Below are positions 1 to 11,839 of a stretch of DNA of 64,000 nt, piece by piece (positions within the stretch are counted from its first letter, which is position 1; each line of letters starts with the position of its first letter). This DNA comes from Cricetomys ansorgei. Taxonomy: Eukaryota; Chordata; Mammalia; Rodentia; Nesomyidae. The notes beneath the pieces were generated by a model. That model saw only the letters and a program-made list of their open reading frames with translations. It was not told the origin of the DNA and did not search any database. The DNA is taken from NCBI GenBank assembly GCA_026225945.1, contig JAMJFZ010001133.1, forward strand, positions 4,670,501 through 4,734,500, read 5' to 3'. The position numbers and the translations under genes are program-made.

Positions 1-400
1 GAGCTCTGATGTAGACACACAGAGCTAGCTCAACAGAAGTCATTATCAGGGGAAAGAGTGAGTCAGTTTGAAGCTGAGCAGAGCCTTTCAGTCTGAGGTA
101 GTCAGAGAGTCAGCTGGAGTCAGAAGAGTTCAATCAGGAATAGTCAGCTGGCTCAGAATGTCAGTTTGGACCAGTTAAAATTCTTCTTGGAGAAGAGTTT
201 GATCCAGAACAAGAATGAGTTGACCAAGAAGTGTCAGAGTTCAGAAGGAGCTAGTCAGAGTGTGTCAGTTAGCAGTGAGTTTTGGAGGTTGATTAGATTA
301 TATAGAGGCCAAAATACTCCAAGGCCCCAGGACTAGACTGGGGATTAGACAAAGAATAAAGTGCCTTTGTCCTGAACCAATGGCTACATCTATCCAGCCT
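1..400 (+). mobile_element. LTR-like repeat, family A, 3' part (cut by window edge)
   Basis: This is one of at least seven copies in the window of a family I call A. The plus strand carries GTCAG/GAGTCAG-rich sequence, then a block reading GGGGATTAGACAAAGAATAAA with a poly(A)-type AATAAA signal, and ends near 400. The signal defines the sense orientation. The 5' part lies outside the window. It looks like a rodent LTR (RMER/RLTR type), but I cannot name the family. Confidence 0.6.
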
Positions 401-487
401 CCTATCTGTTATCATTAGGAGTATTCCTGAAAAGGAAACTTGTCACTTCTACCCAGGACTTGCTTCTTTTCATTGTTACTTAGGGTC

Positions 488-597
488 TAATTCTTTCTTT
501 CTTTTCTCCCTTCCTTTCTTCCTTCCTCTTTTCCTTCCTTCCTTCCTCCCTTCTTTCCTCTCTCCCTTCCTCTTTCCTTCCTTCCTCTCTTTTATAT
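488..597. repeat. Polypyrimidine tract (TTCC/TTTC)n
   Basis: This is about 110 bp of almost pure C/T built of imperfect TTCC and TTTC units. It directly precedes the 3' end of a minus-strand SINE, so part of it may be that SINE's expanded tail. A minus-strand reading frame rich in Glu, Arg and Lys here is the translation of this tract, not a gene. Confidence 0.9.
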
Positions 598-604
598 ATT
601 TCTT

Positions 605-773
605 TAAATATTTTATTTATTTTTATTTTTTGTACATCAGTGTTTTGCTTGATTGTATGAGGGTGTCCGATCCACTGAAACTGGAGTTTCAGACCATGCA
701 GATGCTGGAGATTGAACCTAGGCCTTTTGGAAGAATTGTCAGTGCTCCGAAACACTGAGCCATTTCTCCAGCC
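605..773 (-). mobile_element. B3/B2-type SINE
   Basis: Read on the minus strand, it starts with GGCTGGAGAAATGGCTCAG, the tRNA-derived head of rodent B2/B3 SINEs. It continues through the 'aatctccagcatctgcatgg' region to an A/T-rich tail at 605-630. It is diverged and contains several indels. Pol III boxes are expected near the 773 end. Confidence 0.8.
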
Positions 774-3059
774 TTGGTCCCATTCTTTAGATGAGATGAT
801 TTTCAACAATATTTTTGACTTTTTTCAGCTATGAATAAAGCTGTTATTAATATCCTAGGACAAATATTAGTGTGAATATATGTTTGTATTTTTCTCTCAG
901 ATGTGTAGGTGTCAGAGGCAGAACGAATAGTTAAATATTTGCTTAACTCTCAAAAAAAAGCATAGTAATGAATTGTCATTACTCTGTTATAATATAATAA
1001 CTTCCTTTCTAAATATCTCATGAAGCTTTCTGATAGGTTTATCAGCTTTTTCCAAACAATGCATCAAATATTAGGCTTATTAGACTGTTTTTATGTAAGT
1101 ATCTATACTTAAATGAATGTGGGCTCTACTGAAAAAATATACAGGGAAAGTCACACATTTAAAAAAAAATTGCTGTGAAGTTATTTTCCATAAAATATTT
1201 GTCTCTATATTTTAATTCTGTCTGCATATTCCATATGTCAATAAACTATTAAATCTTTTACTTTAAATGACTTTTATTCTATTATTAGTCAATGTGAGAT
1301 CTGAGATTCAGACTGTAACATCTGTGCAGGTTCAGATGTACCTACAATAAGCCCTCGGTGTCTGTAGATAATGCTTTTATGTTTACAGAGGAGCAGGGAA
1401 TCTTTTGTACTATGTTATAGAAATTATACAGTCATTCACAAAGATACTCTATATATTCTTATTGTGATATGCCACTCCAGCATCATCACAGATTATAATG
1501 GGTACATGAAATTCATATTCAGATTATTTGACTTTGTTACTTGGTCTCACTTCATTATCATTTCAAAATAAAAAAAAATCAGTGTTCTAAAAATAAGGCA
1601 TGGCTTCTAAAATTCTCCAAACATATTCACAAAACAAAATGATACATGATTGTGAATAATGTTTGCTTTGAGAATTTGGTGCAGAAATAATCGCAGCTAC
1701 TAATTTCATCTAAAATATTGCTAAATAAAATCAATCAATACAATTTCTAGACCCCTTAAAATGCATTCTTGTTATTTAGACAAAACAGATTAGTATTTTT
1801 AAACTCAGTTTGTCTTGGTGACATTTCTGAGTATAATTAGTCTCAACGAACCCAAGATGCTTGAAGAGCTATGCCATTTTAATGAGTGTTCAGGAACTTC
1901 CACCCTGAGAGTTGATATTTTGTTGCTATGACAAGGGATCATTTAGCAACAAAAATAGGCATTAAAAAGCTATTCATTATAGTGGTGGAAAAAAAAATAA
2001 ATGAATGGGTGTAATCAAATAGCTTGGCCATTCACATTTATTTTGATGTTCACAGTTCAACATGATTCTATCAACAGATGTATTATTAAGCTGCCATATT
2101 AACATGGCAAAATTAGTGAAATATGTAGAGAAAATTAAGATGTTAAAATCATGCTTCTTTGTGTGCTGGAGACTGCTCTCAGTATGTCATACAGGCTAAA
2201 CCATCAGTGTATTCTTGAGCTACGAGCCCACGAAGGAAAACACACCCATTGTAAGATTATATTTCTAAGCTCATATAGGAAGTCTCATGGATCCTCGTAA
2301 AGAGGGTCTTAAACTCCTCTTATAAGAATAAACTCCAAATTGGCCTCATCTTAACCTGAGGATATGGCCTCTCTCTTTTTAGACTTCAGAAAAGTTATAA
2401 ATACTTCTCAAAAGCCTTGACAGGTAGGTTGTTTTTTTAAGGTTTCTTTAGGCATTACGGTCCATGAATGTTTCTCAAGGACCTAGATCCATCTCTTTGA
2501 AATATAGTCACCAGGGAAAACAACCTGGCTCTTGGTTTTTAAAACTACTTACAAAAATGAAGACAGAAAATTTAAGGTTTATTTTTCCTTTAAGTAAATC
2601 TAGTAGTCAAATTTAGATGAATTAAACTCACTAGCGCTCTTAAATGTGTGATGTCAAAGAATAAAAGGAATTCATGAAGTGGACAAAATAATCTTATTGA
2701 TGTTAGTACTTGATTGTAGGTTCTTCTGATTTACTAAAAACAATTGGATGCTGGAATCCCTATGTATAACAAAGTTTGACAAGAGATCGAACTTGGCAAT
2801 AGAGCCCACTGGATATCTTTAACAGTCCACTGGCAGCTAAAATTTAAGATGTTACTTTTCAATATCATATCACTTGGGTTTTTTTTGAACAAGTCATGAT
2901 TTTTTTTTCTTTATCACAACACTGTTTAAAATATTTTACACAATCTCATTCTATCATGAATACAAACAGGTCACATGTTTAATTTTAGTGATGTCTGAAA
3001 AATATATTTGGCATATTATATAGAGTATCATGTATTATCTACTTTTTATGTTTGTGTTT
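774..3059. other. AT-rich unique sequence, no gene seen
   Basis: I find no recognisable repeat, exon or RNA gene here. The only plus-strand frame of note (66 codons, 1371-1571) has no recognisable domain, no Kozak-like context and no codon signal. Short A runs are the only low-complexity features. Confidence 0.6.
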
Positions 3060-3150
3060 ATAATCTACCTACTTACCATCTTTCATCTATTTATATTTAT
3101 CCATCTATTTATCTAACACCTATCTATCAACCATTTATCATCTGTCTATC

Positions 3151-3194
<44 letters not shown>
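3060..3194. repeat. TCTA tetranucleotide microsatellite
   Basis: Imperfect TCTA/TCCA/TTTA units run from about 3060 and become a perfect (ATCT)n tract at about 3149-3194. It ends exactly where a B1-like SINE head begins. It encodes a spurious Ile-Tyr-Leu-Ser repeat. Confidence 0.95.
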
Positions 3195-3325
3195 GGTGGC
3201 ACAGTTGTATATCTAGCACCGAGGAGGCTAAGGTACAGTGATTTGGAGCTTGTATCTATTGCCAGTAACATGATGAGTCCAAGGTTTTTCTAAACCTAAT
3301 GAGACCCTGTTTCAAACAGGAATAG
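3194..3325 (+). mobile_element. B1-like SINE fragment
   Basis: The order GGTGGCACA, then 'gcaccgaggaggcta', then 'tgatgagtccaagg', then 'atgagaccctgtttcaaac' is that of an old B1-type monomer in plus orientation. It is strongly diverged and internally shortened, without an intact tail. Confidence 0.65.
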
Positions 3326-4390
3326 AACCACCACCCACTGTAACACCATCATCAACAATAGGACCAAATATGAGCTACAAATCTGTTGAGTGTAGTTTGT
3401 TTGAAACCTCTGACTTTTACTAAATTACAGAAGTGAGATAAAAGTTCAAAGATCAGGTAGGACTCAAATTTGGAAGAGTAAAATCCTAGTCATATAGGCT
3501 TCATTATGGATGTAAGCTTTTTAATAAAAGTTTTTGTAAAGAAATCATTTACTGCCCATTATTAAAAAAAAATGAAAATCTTTAGATGTTATTGAATTCT
3601 GTCATTGCAACATGATTGCCAGATAGAAATGACAATTCTATATTTAAAAACAAAGATTCTTGCAATTAAAAACACAGCTTACACCATTTCTTTATGAATT
3701 TCTCTAAAATATATTATAACATTCTTGCTTAAATTTGTCCTGTTAAGACTCTCCTTAACCTGGAAAACAGAAAATTGAACCCACAAAAGAACTGTGAAAT
3801 ATTTCAATATCTTTCTTTGTCATTGATTTTAATTTACAGCTCACAATAATTAAAATAATGTCATATTGAACAACCTATTTATTTTGATATGTAAGTAATG
3901 TCACTGTGATGCTTTTGAAAAGGTGTTGGAAAGTGGAGATAAAAATTTATTTTTAGAATAACTTCATAAAATGTGAATATCCAGTACTGTATTTTCAGGT
4001 TTCCTTGTAAGAATGAAGCCATAATGTCTGAAAAATACTGCCCTGCTGTGTACTTCATGATAGAAGTGCAAATTATAAGGCAATTCATAGAAAATACAGG
4101 GCTTAAGAGAACACTAGTGTGAGCTGTCTCCCAGCATGCTAAAATGGTCAGTTCAGGTTCTATATACATGACCCTTCTTACTACTGAGAAGGTCTGGTCC
4201 TTCTAGAGTACTTGCTGTTGCCCTAACTAAAGTAGACACAGGTCTTCATCTTATAATAAGGAGTAATCATTGCACACATTCTAGTTTTGTTAATCAAGTC
4301 ATCCACATCTACAGTTTCCCATTTAATATATCCACAATCCACATCACAATTAATATGTAGATAAATTGTGCTTTTGTGGCAGTGTTAACT
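3326..4390. other. AT-rich unique sequence, no gene seen
   Basis: There are no repeats that I recognise. A 96-codon minus-strand frame (3879-4169) shows no family motif and low-complexity hydrophobic composition, so it is not annotated. Confidence 0.6.
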
Positions 4391-4733
4391 GTGCATGTGT
4401 GTGTTGTGTGTATGTTTGTATAAGCTGTATATGATTGTGTGTGAGGGAGACCTGTGGGTGCATTGGTATAGAGGGCAGAGATTGAAACTAGGTCTCTTCC
4501 TCAATTGCTGCCTTTCTTGTTCTTTTTATCAGAGTCTCTCCTTAAACCAGGAAAGTATCTACTTGTGTAGACTGGATAATAGAAATGCCCTGGGTTCCCT
4601 TTGTCAGCCTCTTAAAGGCTAGAATTATAAATACACACTACTATTTATGACTTTTGGTAGTTGCTGGGAATCAAACTCAAACTCTCACAATTATATATCA
4701 TGCATTTTACTGACTGAGTCATTTTCATAGCCC
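4391..4733 (-). mobile_element. Composite tRNA-head + B1-like SINE (B4-type)
   Basis: On the minus strand it begins 'gggctatgaaaatgactcag', passes the 'gagtttgattcccagcaac' B-box region and a B1-like middle ('tggtttaaggagagactctg'). It ends in a CA-rich tail, seen on plus as TG-rich sequence at 4391-4440. This order matches long rodent composite SINEs. It is old and has many substitutions. Confidence 0.7.
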
Positions 4734-4955
4734 AAGCTTTTTACTTTAAAAAAGAAAGTAAAATTAAGGCTCAATTCATCTAAAGATGTCACATTTGATT
4801 CCATTATTTCATTCATATAGCAAACTTTATTAAAATGTGAAGATAAGAGAATCTTCTGTTTCTGAAGCTGTTTCAGAACAGTGAACTATCACAGGGCAGT
4901 GTTTTCCGGTCTGTCCGCACAGCTATAATATGATTAGGGAGAACTATACATTGTT

Positions 4956-4990
4956 AAGAAAAGAAAAAGAAAAAAGAAAAAAAAAAAGAA
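4956..4990. repeat. A-rich (AAAAG)n tract
   Basis: This is a short purine-only run of A with interspersed G. It lies 60 bp before the start of a minus-strand LTR-like element and is not obviously part of it. Confidence 0.7.
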
Positions 4991-5047
4991 TCGTACATTA
5001 TTTTATTTGTCTTCACTTTGACAAACTGTCTGAAAAAAATCAACTAA

Positions 5048-5385
5048 AGAAGGAAAGGAATTTTTTTGGCTTATGGTTTCAACAGTGTGGTTCCCATCAT
5101 GTCAGGGGCAAAGTGGAGCATGGTAATTCATATCATAGTATGCCAGGAAGTAGGGTGTAAAAGAATGAGGTAATTCTGGCACTTCTGTCATTTTCTCCCC
5201 CTCTCCCCTTTTTGTGTGAGGCCACGATAGCACATATTACACTTGCAGGGAATGTCTGCCACCCTTACTCAAGTTTCTTTGGACAAACCCACACAGATAC
5301 TGGTATAGGTGTCACACACCAAAGCCTTAGGTAATTCTAAATCCAGTCAAGTTGATAATGAATATTAGTCATCACAGATTATGAA
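5048..5385 (-). mobile_element. Rodent LTR-like dispersed repeat
   Basis: The minus strand opens 'tgatgactaatattcattat', then 'caacttgactggatttagaa', and closes with 'catgatgggaaccacact' and 'aaaccataagcc'. This is the order of a common rodent LTR-like repeat. A second element with the same CAACTTGA hallmark, possibly a related family, is at 9963-10316 in the opposite orientation. No terminal duplication is evident. Confidence 0.6.
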
Positions 5386-6777
5386 AAATAATTAATAGTT
5401 CAATATCTTTCTTTTTTTAATGTGTTTGCCCTGTGTGAACTTGGCTGTCCTGAACGTAATAAGTAGACTGGGTTGCTATGGAACTCATGGAAACTCTCCT
5501 GTTTCTGTCTACCAAATACCAAGATGAAACGCTTGCACTGCCCTGCCATGCCTAAATGGTTCAAATTTAACCCTGATTCCACATTCTCTGGTGTGTAAAA
5601 AATATAAAGACAGATTAAATATTGCTTGATTAATGGGAATGGGATAAGGTGAAGGAAACATATTTTCTGCTAATTAGAAATTCAATGTAGATTTTCAGTA
5701 AACAAAACATAATTGACAGATGTTGAGTAAGAAGCATTTTCTAGACACCAGCCCTTGTTATTTTCATTAGGTTTTCTTTTGTTAACATTTAATTAATGTC
5801 TCATATACTTCTAATGGGCTATTTTCTTTTTTTCTGTCTCTATGTTCTTAGTATTTAGTTTGAAGCTTAACATGGGAAATGTATTAAAAATACTCAGAAA
5901 ATATAAACATTTTCAGATAATTGTGTCACATTTCTACCAATAAATGCAAGTGAAATAAAAAAGCTATATTCTACAAACAATATTTTGCACTTATCTGTGT
6001 ATGTGAATAAGGAAATGATGCATTAAATATGACACACATTAACATATATTTAATTAATTTAGCTTCTTATGCCTGATAAAAAAATAATGAGAAACTCTAA
6101 CAGAAATTGCTTTGAGATTTTTCCCCCTGGACTAATTTACAACCTAGCAGAAGGACATAAATCTGGTAATCAGGAAAATTTGCATATTTGTGAAAGAAAG
6201 GTCTGTGAGATGATGGATCACTATGCTCTTCACTCTATTGATGTCTTATGCTGTCTTGTAAATTCATTTAAGATGGAGAATTCATTGGGGAGGGGAAAAC
6301 CTAGAAAATACAAAGCTAAGTACGTTAAATATAAAATGAGCAGATGTACGAGTCTCCTTTTACTTCTATCTTTGCACATATGCATAACATTAGGAGACGT
6401 CAATATAGAGCATTCACAAGGAAGTATTATGGTGGAAGCTTAATGAAACAGGAGAAGTTGAAGTGTCTCAGCAATTACCAAAATATGAATTTTTTAAAGT
6501 TAATATGTATTGTATCAGCTTTCTAGGTTTAAATTCATAAATTGAATACACTTCTCTAAGACAAATGCAAACCTAGATTTTTTTGCTATGATTGTAGAGG
6601 CATTTTTCATTTAAGTTTTCAGTCTGTGGATTTGAATATAAGAGAAGAGTGAAACAGTGCAGTAACAGCTCTAAGGAGAACATGATTTAGATGCAGGTAT
6701 TGAGTCCATGATCAAAATGATTGAGGCACAGTTGCATATAAAAGAATCTAGAACCTTAGGATTTTTGTTTTCAAAAT
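5386..6777. other. AT-rich unique sequence, no gene seen
   Basis: No recognised repeats. The longest frame (6069-6443, plus, 124 codons) starts in AT-rich sequence. It has no homology that I recognise and no surrounding splice or promoter logic, so I treat it as a chance frame. Confidence 0.55.
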
Positions 6778-7250
6778 ATGGACTTGAAACCTCACACTGT
6801 GAGGCTACTACAGTCATGGAAGAGGAAGACTAACTGTGGATCTTCACATCTCTGCTCCTCCAAATCAAATCCCCCAGTCTCATCCTCAGCTCTGCAAAGA
6901 ACCACAGCTGCAGCCTTTCATCTTCCCTCATCTCCATTTAATCCAATAGATCTTTCTTGCTTAACTCCCCTCCCTGACTGGTTGCATTATCCCAGCCCCC
7001 AACTCCAGCAGGCACTCCCTGGGAACCCATAAGCCATTTCTACCAGTTAAGCTGTAGGCTAACTGCAGATCTTCACTTCTCTTTTTTTTTTTTTTTTTTT
7101 GTTTTAATCCAATCCCATAGTCTCATCTGTGGCAATCCTGCTGAGGCATCTCCTCATTCTCTGTCTATTTTCCAGAGGACTAACTGAGCAGATCCTGGTG
7201 GAACAACACGCATTCCTCCATGTTGTGAAGCCCCTCCATACCTGCTCAAC
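6778..7250 (+). repeat. Satellite-like duplicated segment
   Basis: Two blocks about 230 bp apart share the order 'ctaactg(tg/ca)gatcttcac', 'ctctgc/t', 'aatc(c)aatccc', 'agtctcatc': the first at 6829-6890 and the second at 7057-7125. A T(18) run is inserted in the second. The phrase 'ctctgtctattttccagagg' at 7158 recalls a rodent satellite-like repeat. The family name is uncertain. It is locally GC-richer than its flanks. Confidence 0.5.
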
Positions 7251-7660
7251 TGTGTTCATTGAGGCTCTATTCATAATAGTCAGAAATTGTAATCATGTAA
7301 TTTTTAAACAAATAGAACTAGAAAAAAAACATCCTGAGCTAACTATCCCAGACCTAGAAAAACAAAAATGTCATTTAATCCTTTAAATGTGGATATTAGT
7401 TGTGTGTGTGTGTGTTTGCACATGTGCATGCGCTTTTATTTGGTTTTAGTCTGATGTTAGGTTTTTGGAGGAGTATTTTGTTTTCTTGATTTAGGAAGAT
7501 TTTGTTGTGTTTGACTTTTGTTTGTTTTCTGAGAAGTACTTAAACTTGGGTGGACAGGGAAGAGGAAAGGATATGGAAGAACTAGAGGGAAGGGAAGAAT
7601 ATGTCCAAAAATATTTACTTTAAAAATTATTCTAAATAAGAAATAATTTAAAAACATCAA
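7251..7660 (+). mobile_element. L1 fragment, ORF2 C-terminus to 3' end, internally deleted
   Basis: It starts in the conserved ORF2 stretch 'gttcattgaggctctattca', then jumps from 'gtcagaaattg' to 'caaatagaactagaaaaaa' with most of the intervening ORF2 sequence missing. It continues through 'gtggatattagttg' to a G/A-rich 3' UTR ('agagggaagggaagaatatg') and an A/T-rich end. It is a non-functional pseudogene relic. It abuts the satellite-like block at its 5' side. Confidence 0.75.
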
Positions 7661-9962
7661 AAAGTTTCATTTTTTGTTCATTGTGTTAATAGAGTTAAAT
7701 ATCACTTACCTAAAATACCAGGGGCACATAATTATTTTTTCTATTTATATTGCGTAATATTCATATATTTATAATGAGACTATTCAAGACTCATGTCTAA
7801 GCATAAAATTTCTTCATTAATGTGTTCCACGCAGGAAATTTGATGTTATATGTGTTCAACTGATATGACATTATGTTAACTATGGAATTTTTAGCTCTGT
7901 CATTTATGTTTATCCTCAGAAATTTTTTAGACTAATTTGTATCACAGAGTTTTTTTTTTTATAAAGGCCTAAAATATATATTATTTCAAATAATTTTTAA
8001 TGTCTATTGAAATAGAGTTTTGTTCTTGGTCTATTCTCTACCTATCTGTAAGTTAGCATTTCATGTAATTTTTCCATTTTACCAACTGCTTGCTCATCAG
8101 TTACTCTTGGTGTCTGTTGAAACATCTCTGATAACCTTATTCTAAACTATTGCTTATGCCATCCTGTGGTTCACCTTTGTTGTATTTTCATGATGGTATT
8201 TTACTGTGTTATCCAAACACTGTGTTCACTATGTTGTGGATCCACTTACTGGGTGGTTGCTAATCTTGTGTCATTTTTCACTCTCGTGTATAGTAGTAAT
8301 CCTACTGGGCAGGTCACTAAGGAAGACATAGAGGCATATTCATAGGTACAAACTTGGCCAGACCTCAGAAGAGAGAACCACTATCCTGGCCAGCACCATA
8401 CTGGACAATAGAACCCTGAGTGTCTGAGCTCAGGTCAAACAAACATACCCCCCCATATAAATCTAACACCTGCAGACAATACAAAATGCCAAGAACTTGG
8501 GAGCCTTTCACCCAATAGTGCATAAAACTCTATTTTATACATAGCTAAAAATAAACTTCCATGACACTTGTGCTTTGAGCTATTATGACATTTCAGTCTT
8601 GATCAGTGAAAAATTTAATGTAAAATGTGGAATGAATGACACAGAGAAAAATTCCTTATGTCACTATGGCTATGTAATACAGCATGAATATTTGAATTAT
8701 CAATACTTTTCATTCTTTAAATATTCAAACCCATAATAAATATGTCACACAAGATAGCTAAAAATTGAATATGCATGTGTATCTGATGAGATATTTTGCA
8801 TTAAACATTTAATAAGATATTAAACAAATATTTATTTTGTTGTTAATAATGTGTTTTAATTAATAAATACGTCAATAACGACTGACTTATAGTGCTATTC
8901 ATTTTATTCATAGTTAGACTAAACATAGATGTTTTTCAACCATAATGAATGAAGTTATATTATTCAAAGGAAACTATATTCAACTTGGCATAATCATATT
9001 AAGCCAATTAAGCTATTCTCAGAAAGCCAAATACCATGTTTTCTTACATTCGTAGTTCCTATTCTTAATAAATGCATAAAATTATTATGGTGAGATGTTA
9101 TAATTGCAGAAGGAAAATATGAATAACAAAGAAACAAACATGCGTGGTGAAAGGGGAAGAGGTTAGGAAGTAAGACATAGACTGACATATATCAATGAAT
9201 ATGGTGTTCAAACATGAGAATTAACTTATGTAGTTCTGTATGATAAAATTAAAAATAAAAACAATCCTTTTATATTTTTTAATTATGAATTTTGTACAAA
9301 ATGACATTGCATTTTAAATCACTTTGGTAAGATATTAAATAATGCTTAATGGAAAAACAAATATTTTGTTAAGTAATTAGATGCAAGTCAATTTAGAAAA
9401 TGAAAAAATATATGTACAATCTTTAAAGCTTTTCTTTCCTTTTCTTGATTTTCTGAACTATTTTGAATCTTGAATCCCAAGTTTGGATTACAGAGTTGAT
9501 CCCACCTGAAACTCCTCATTGCTTAATAGAAAGAGATATCATTTTTATCATCTTACTTGCTTGCGTGGCCACACCAGAATTTTCATTTATTTTAAAGGAA
9601 CTGTATATACTGGGGTAAGACCCACTTTAATTACTGCATTTGCTCTGAATTAAATCTTTGCATGTAAATCAGTCACACTTTGAGTTGGGTATTCACATAG
9701 TCCTGAGGATCTAACACACCTATTTGCCATAAACACAATCCCACTGTTCTATCATAAACTCTAGGGTTGTAAAAAAGGGTGGTGATATTTGCCACCTGAT
9801 TTTCTTATCTTTGTCTTCGATGTAATATGTTAAATGAGACTAATGTGCTGACAAACTACAGTGGAAGAATATTCTCAGAATAGAAAGCATTATTGCCCTA
9901 TCAATTTTATGTGCTTTCTGCGTAGCTCGATAATCCCAACTCACCAATGTAAATAGCTCCTA
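7661..9962. other. AT-rich sequence; possible old LTR at 8275-8570
   Basis: Mostly unique AT-rich DNA. The interval 8275-8570 is more GC-rich and carries 'aaaaataaacttcc' late in the block, with a C(6) run at 8450. It could be a decayed LTR, but I cannot assign it. The rest shows nothing. Confidence 0.5.
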
Positions 9963-10316
9963 TGCTGGCTGGTTTTATGTTGACTTGATACTAGTTATAG
10001 TCTGGGTTGTAAACAGACAAACATGTAGGCATTTTCTTAATTAATGATTGATAAGGTAGGGTCCAGAATATTGTGGGTAGGGTAGTGCTCTTGGTTTCTA
10101 CCAGAAAACAAGATGAGCAAGCCATGAGGAAGAAGCCTTCAATAACCTCTGCAACAAATCTTACCATCAAGTTCTTGCCCTAATTGAGTTCCTGTCCTGA
10201 CTTCCTTTAATCATGAAAAATGATATGAAAGAATAAGCCAAATAAATCTTTTCATCTGTATGTTGTTTTTAGGTTATGCTATTTCACTAATACAATAATA
10301 ACCCTAACTGAGACAC
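9963..10316 (+). mobile_element. Rodent LTR-like dispersed repeat
   Basis: Clear landmarks in order: 'gctggctggttttatgttga', 'ggcattttcttaattaatga', 'gagcaagccatgagg', 'agttcctgtcctgacttcct', 'aagccaaataaatc' (AATAAA), 'aaccctaactgagacac'. These match a very common rodent repeat of about 360-400 bp. It is nearly full length. Confidence 0.75.
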
Positions 10317-11270
10317 ACTTTCTAAGTCCAAAGTCTGGGTAGGAAATGAATAGGCTCTGTGTTCTACTTCTACTAGCATGGAATCTAGGTATTATCCAGT
10401 GCCCTGTTTTAATACAAGACTTTGTTTTTCTCCTTGCATCTCATGGTTGTTGGCTGAATCCTGTTGCTTACAATTGTAAAATTAATGTCTCTACTTTCCT
10501 GTTATCTGACAAGAGATCAAAATCATTTAATGGATGCCACCCTCAAGTAATACACACTTTTTTCTTTGACTGTATGACAGCCTACTTCACTGAGCCCAGT
10601 ATGATAATCTAACCTACTGTCTAGAATTTGACTTTAAAATGATGTGAAGTCGATGTGCACTCAGTAGAAACCACACATAAATTTTGAACTCCATCTTTTT
10701 TTCCCAAATAGACATGATAAGATGATAATATTTTACCTCAATAGACAGCAGATTCAAGTCACATCTTCCAGTCAATCATGCATTCACAACATGAATAGCT
10801 GAGATTCTGCATGTATGGCTATGATAGGCTACAGAGTTTGAGGTACATTGTATGTGAAATGCATTTTCAATGTATGATGCATTCTACATGGGAGATTGTT
10901 ATTAAATATGATCCTAAAGTTAGCTGATGTACATCTCTGCATTTACTGAGAATTGGTATCAACCTATACTGCATGTCCCATTTTATATTAGTTTTTTTAT
11001 TAATGTACTTAGATATCATTCTCTGATCTTTTACTGAAAAGGGTCATTTTAATTAGTATACTTGTAACTTTGTATTAATGCATTGTCAGAAATTTACAGG
11101 TGGTAAAATCTAAAATAAAATCAATGTTTCTGAAGTACTTTGTAGTGGTGCAATAACTTAGGATGTAAAAAGCATAGAAAAATCTGTTCTATGTACAGGT
11201 TCTTAATTCTTACATAGTTCTCTGAGCCCTGACGATGTTAAGTATTTGCTTTCTGAATAAGTTTATCAAA
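10317..11270. other. AT-rich unique sequence, no gene seen
   Basis: An 88-codon plus-strand frame (10346-10612) begins with a hydrophobic, signal-peptide-like stretch and ends at a stop, but shows no recognisable domain. I do not call it a gene. Confidence 0.55.
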
Positions 11271-11355
11271 GAAGAAGAAGAAGAGGAGGAAGAGGAGGAG
11301 GAAGAGGAGGAAGAGGAAGAGGAAGAGGAAGAAGAAGAAGAAGAAGAAGAAGAAG

Positions 11356-11389
<34 letters not shown>

Positions 11390-11443
11390 GCAACAACAAC
11401 AACAACAACAACAACAGCAGCAGCAACAGCAGCAACAACAACA
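11271..11443. repeat. Compound trinucleotide microsatellite (GAR)n-(CAA/CAG)n
   Basis: The stretch 11271-11356 is GAA/GAG units on the plus strand. The stretch 11357-11443 is CAA units with CAG interruptions. In frame on plus this reads as poly-Glu followed by poly-Gln inside an 82-codon frame. The other strand reads as Leu, Phe and Val runs. There is no gene context, so it is a microsatellite and not a coding polyglutamine tract. Confidence 0.95.
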
Positions 11444-11839
11444 GAACAGAAATCAATGCATTGTGAATAGTGTGAATGGTTAACCAGAACCAAAGTCACA
11501 GCTGTGTGTCAAGTACAAGAGGATGAACCATTGTGACACTGGGAGAAAACACAAATTAATACTTGGTATATTTTGGATAAACTTTCTTTTGTTCTTCCCT
11601 TGGAGAAGAAAATGGCTTGATTTTCTAAATTGAATCTGGAAATTTGTCTAGTTACTACATAATTTTAAACATCTACTAGACTTCAAAGATAAATTTTCTG
11701 ATGATTAGGGACAGTAGAAACTAATATTCTTAGCATCCTATGACTACCATAATGTCAATTAACTGACTATATTCAAAGACATTCTTGAACACTCATTGAA
11801 ATCTCTAACTCTATAAGTTTATTTTATATAGTGTATATG
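11444..11839. other. AT-rich unique sequence, nothing recognised
   Basis: The spacer between the compound microsatellite and the family A LTR-like element. I see no repeats or coding signal. Confidence 0.55.

Noticed and set aside
3060..3194. Short hydrophobic Ile-Tyr-Leu-Ser protein as a membrane peptide
   Set aside because: It is purely the translation of the TCTA microsatellite.
6069..6443. 124-codon plus-strand frame
   Set aside because: No family resemblance, AT-rich codons, no splice or promoter context. A frame of this length is expected by chance in 64 kb.
10346..10612. 88-codon frame with a signal-peptide-like start
   Set aside because: The hydrophobic start is typical of T-rich DNA. 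No conserved cysteine pattern or domain follows, and it lies just after an LTR-like repeat.
11235..11483. 82-codon frame encoding poly-Glu then poly-Gln
   Set aside because: It is the direct translation of the GAR/CAA microsatellite. The opposite strand is open for the same reason, and nothing outside the repeat resembles a protein.
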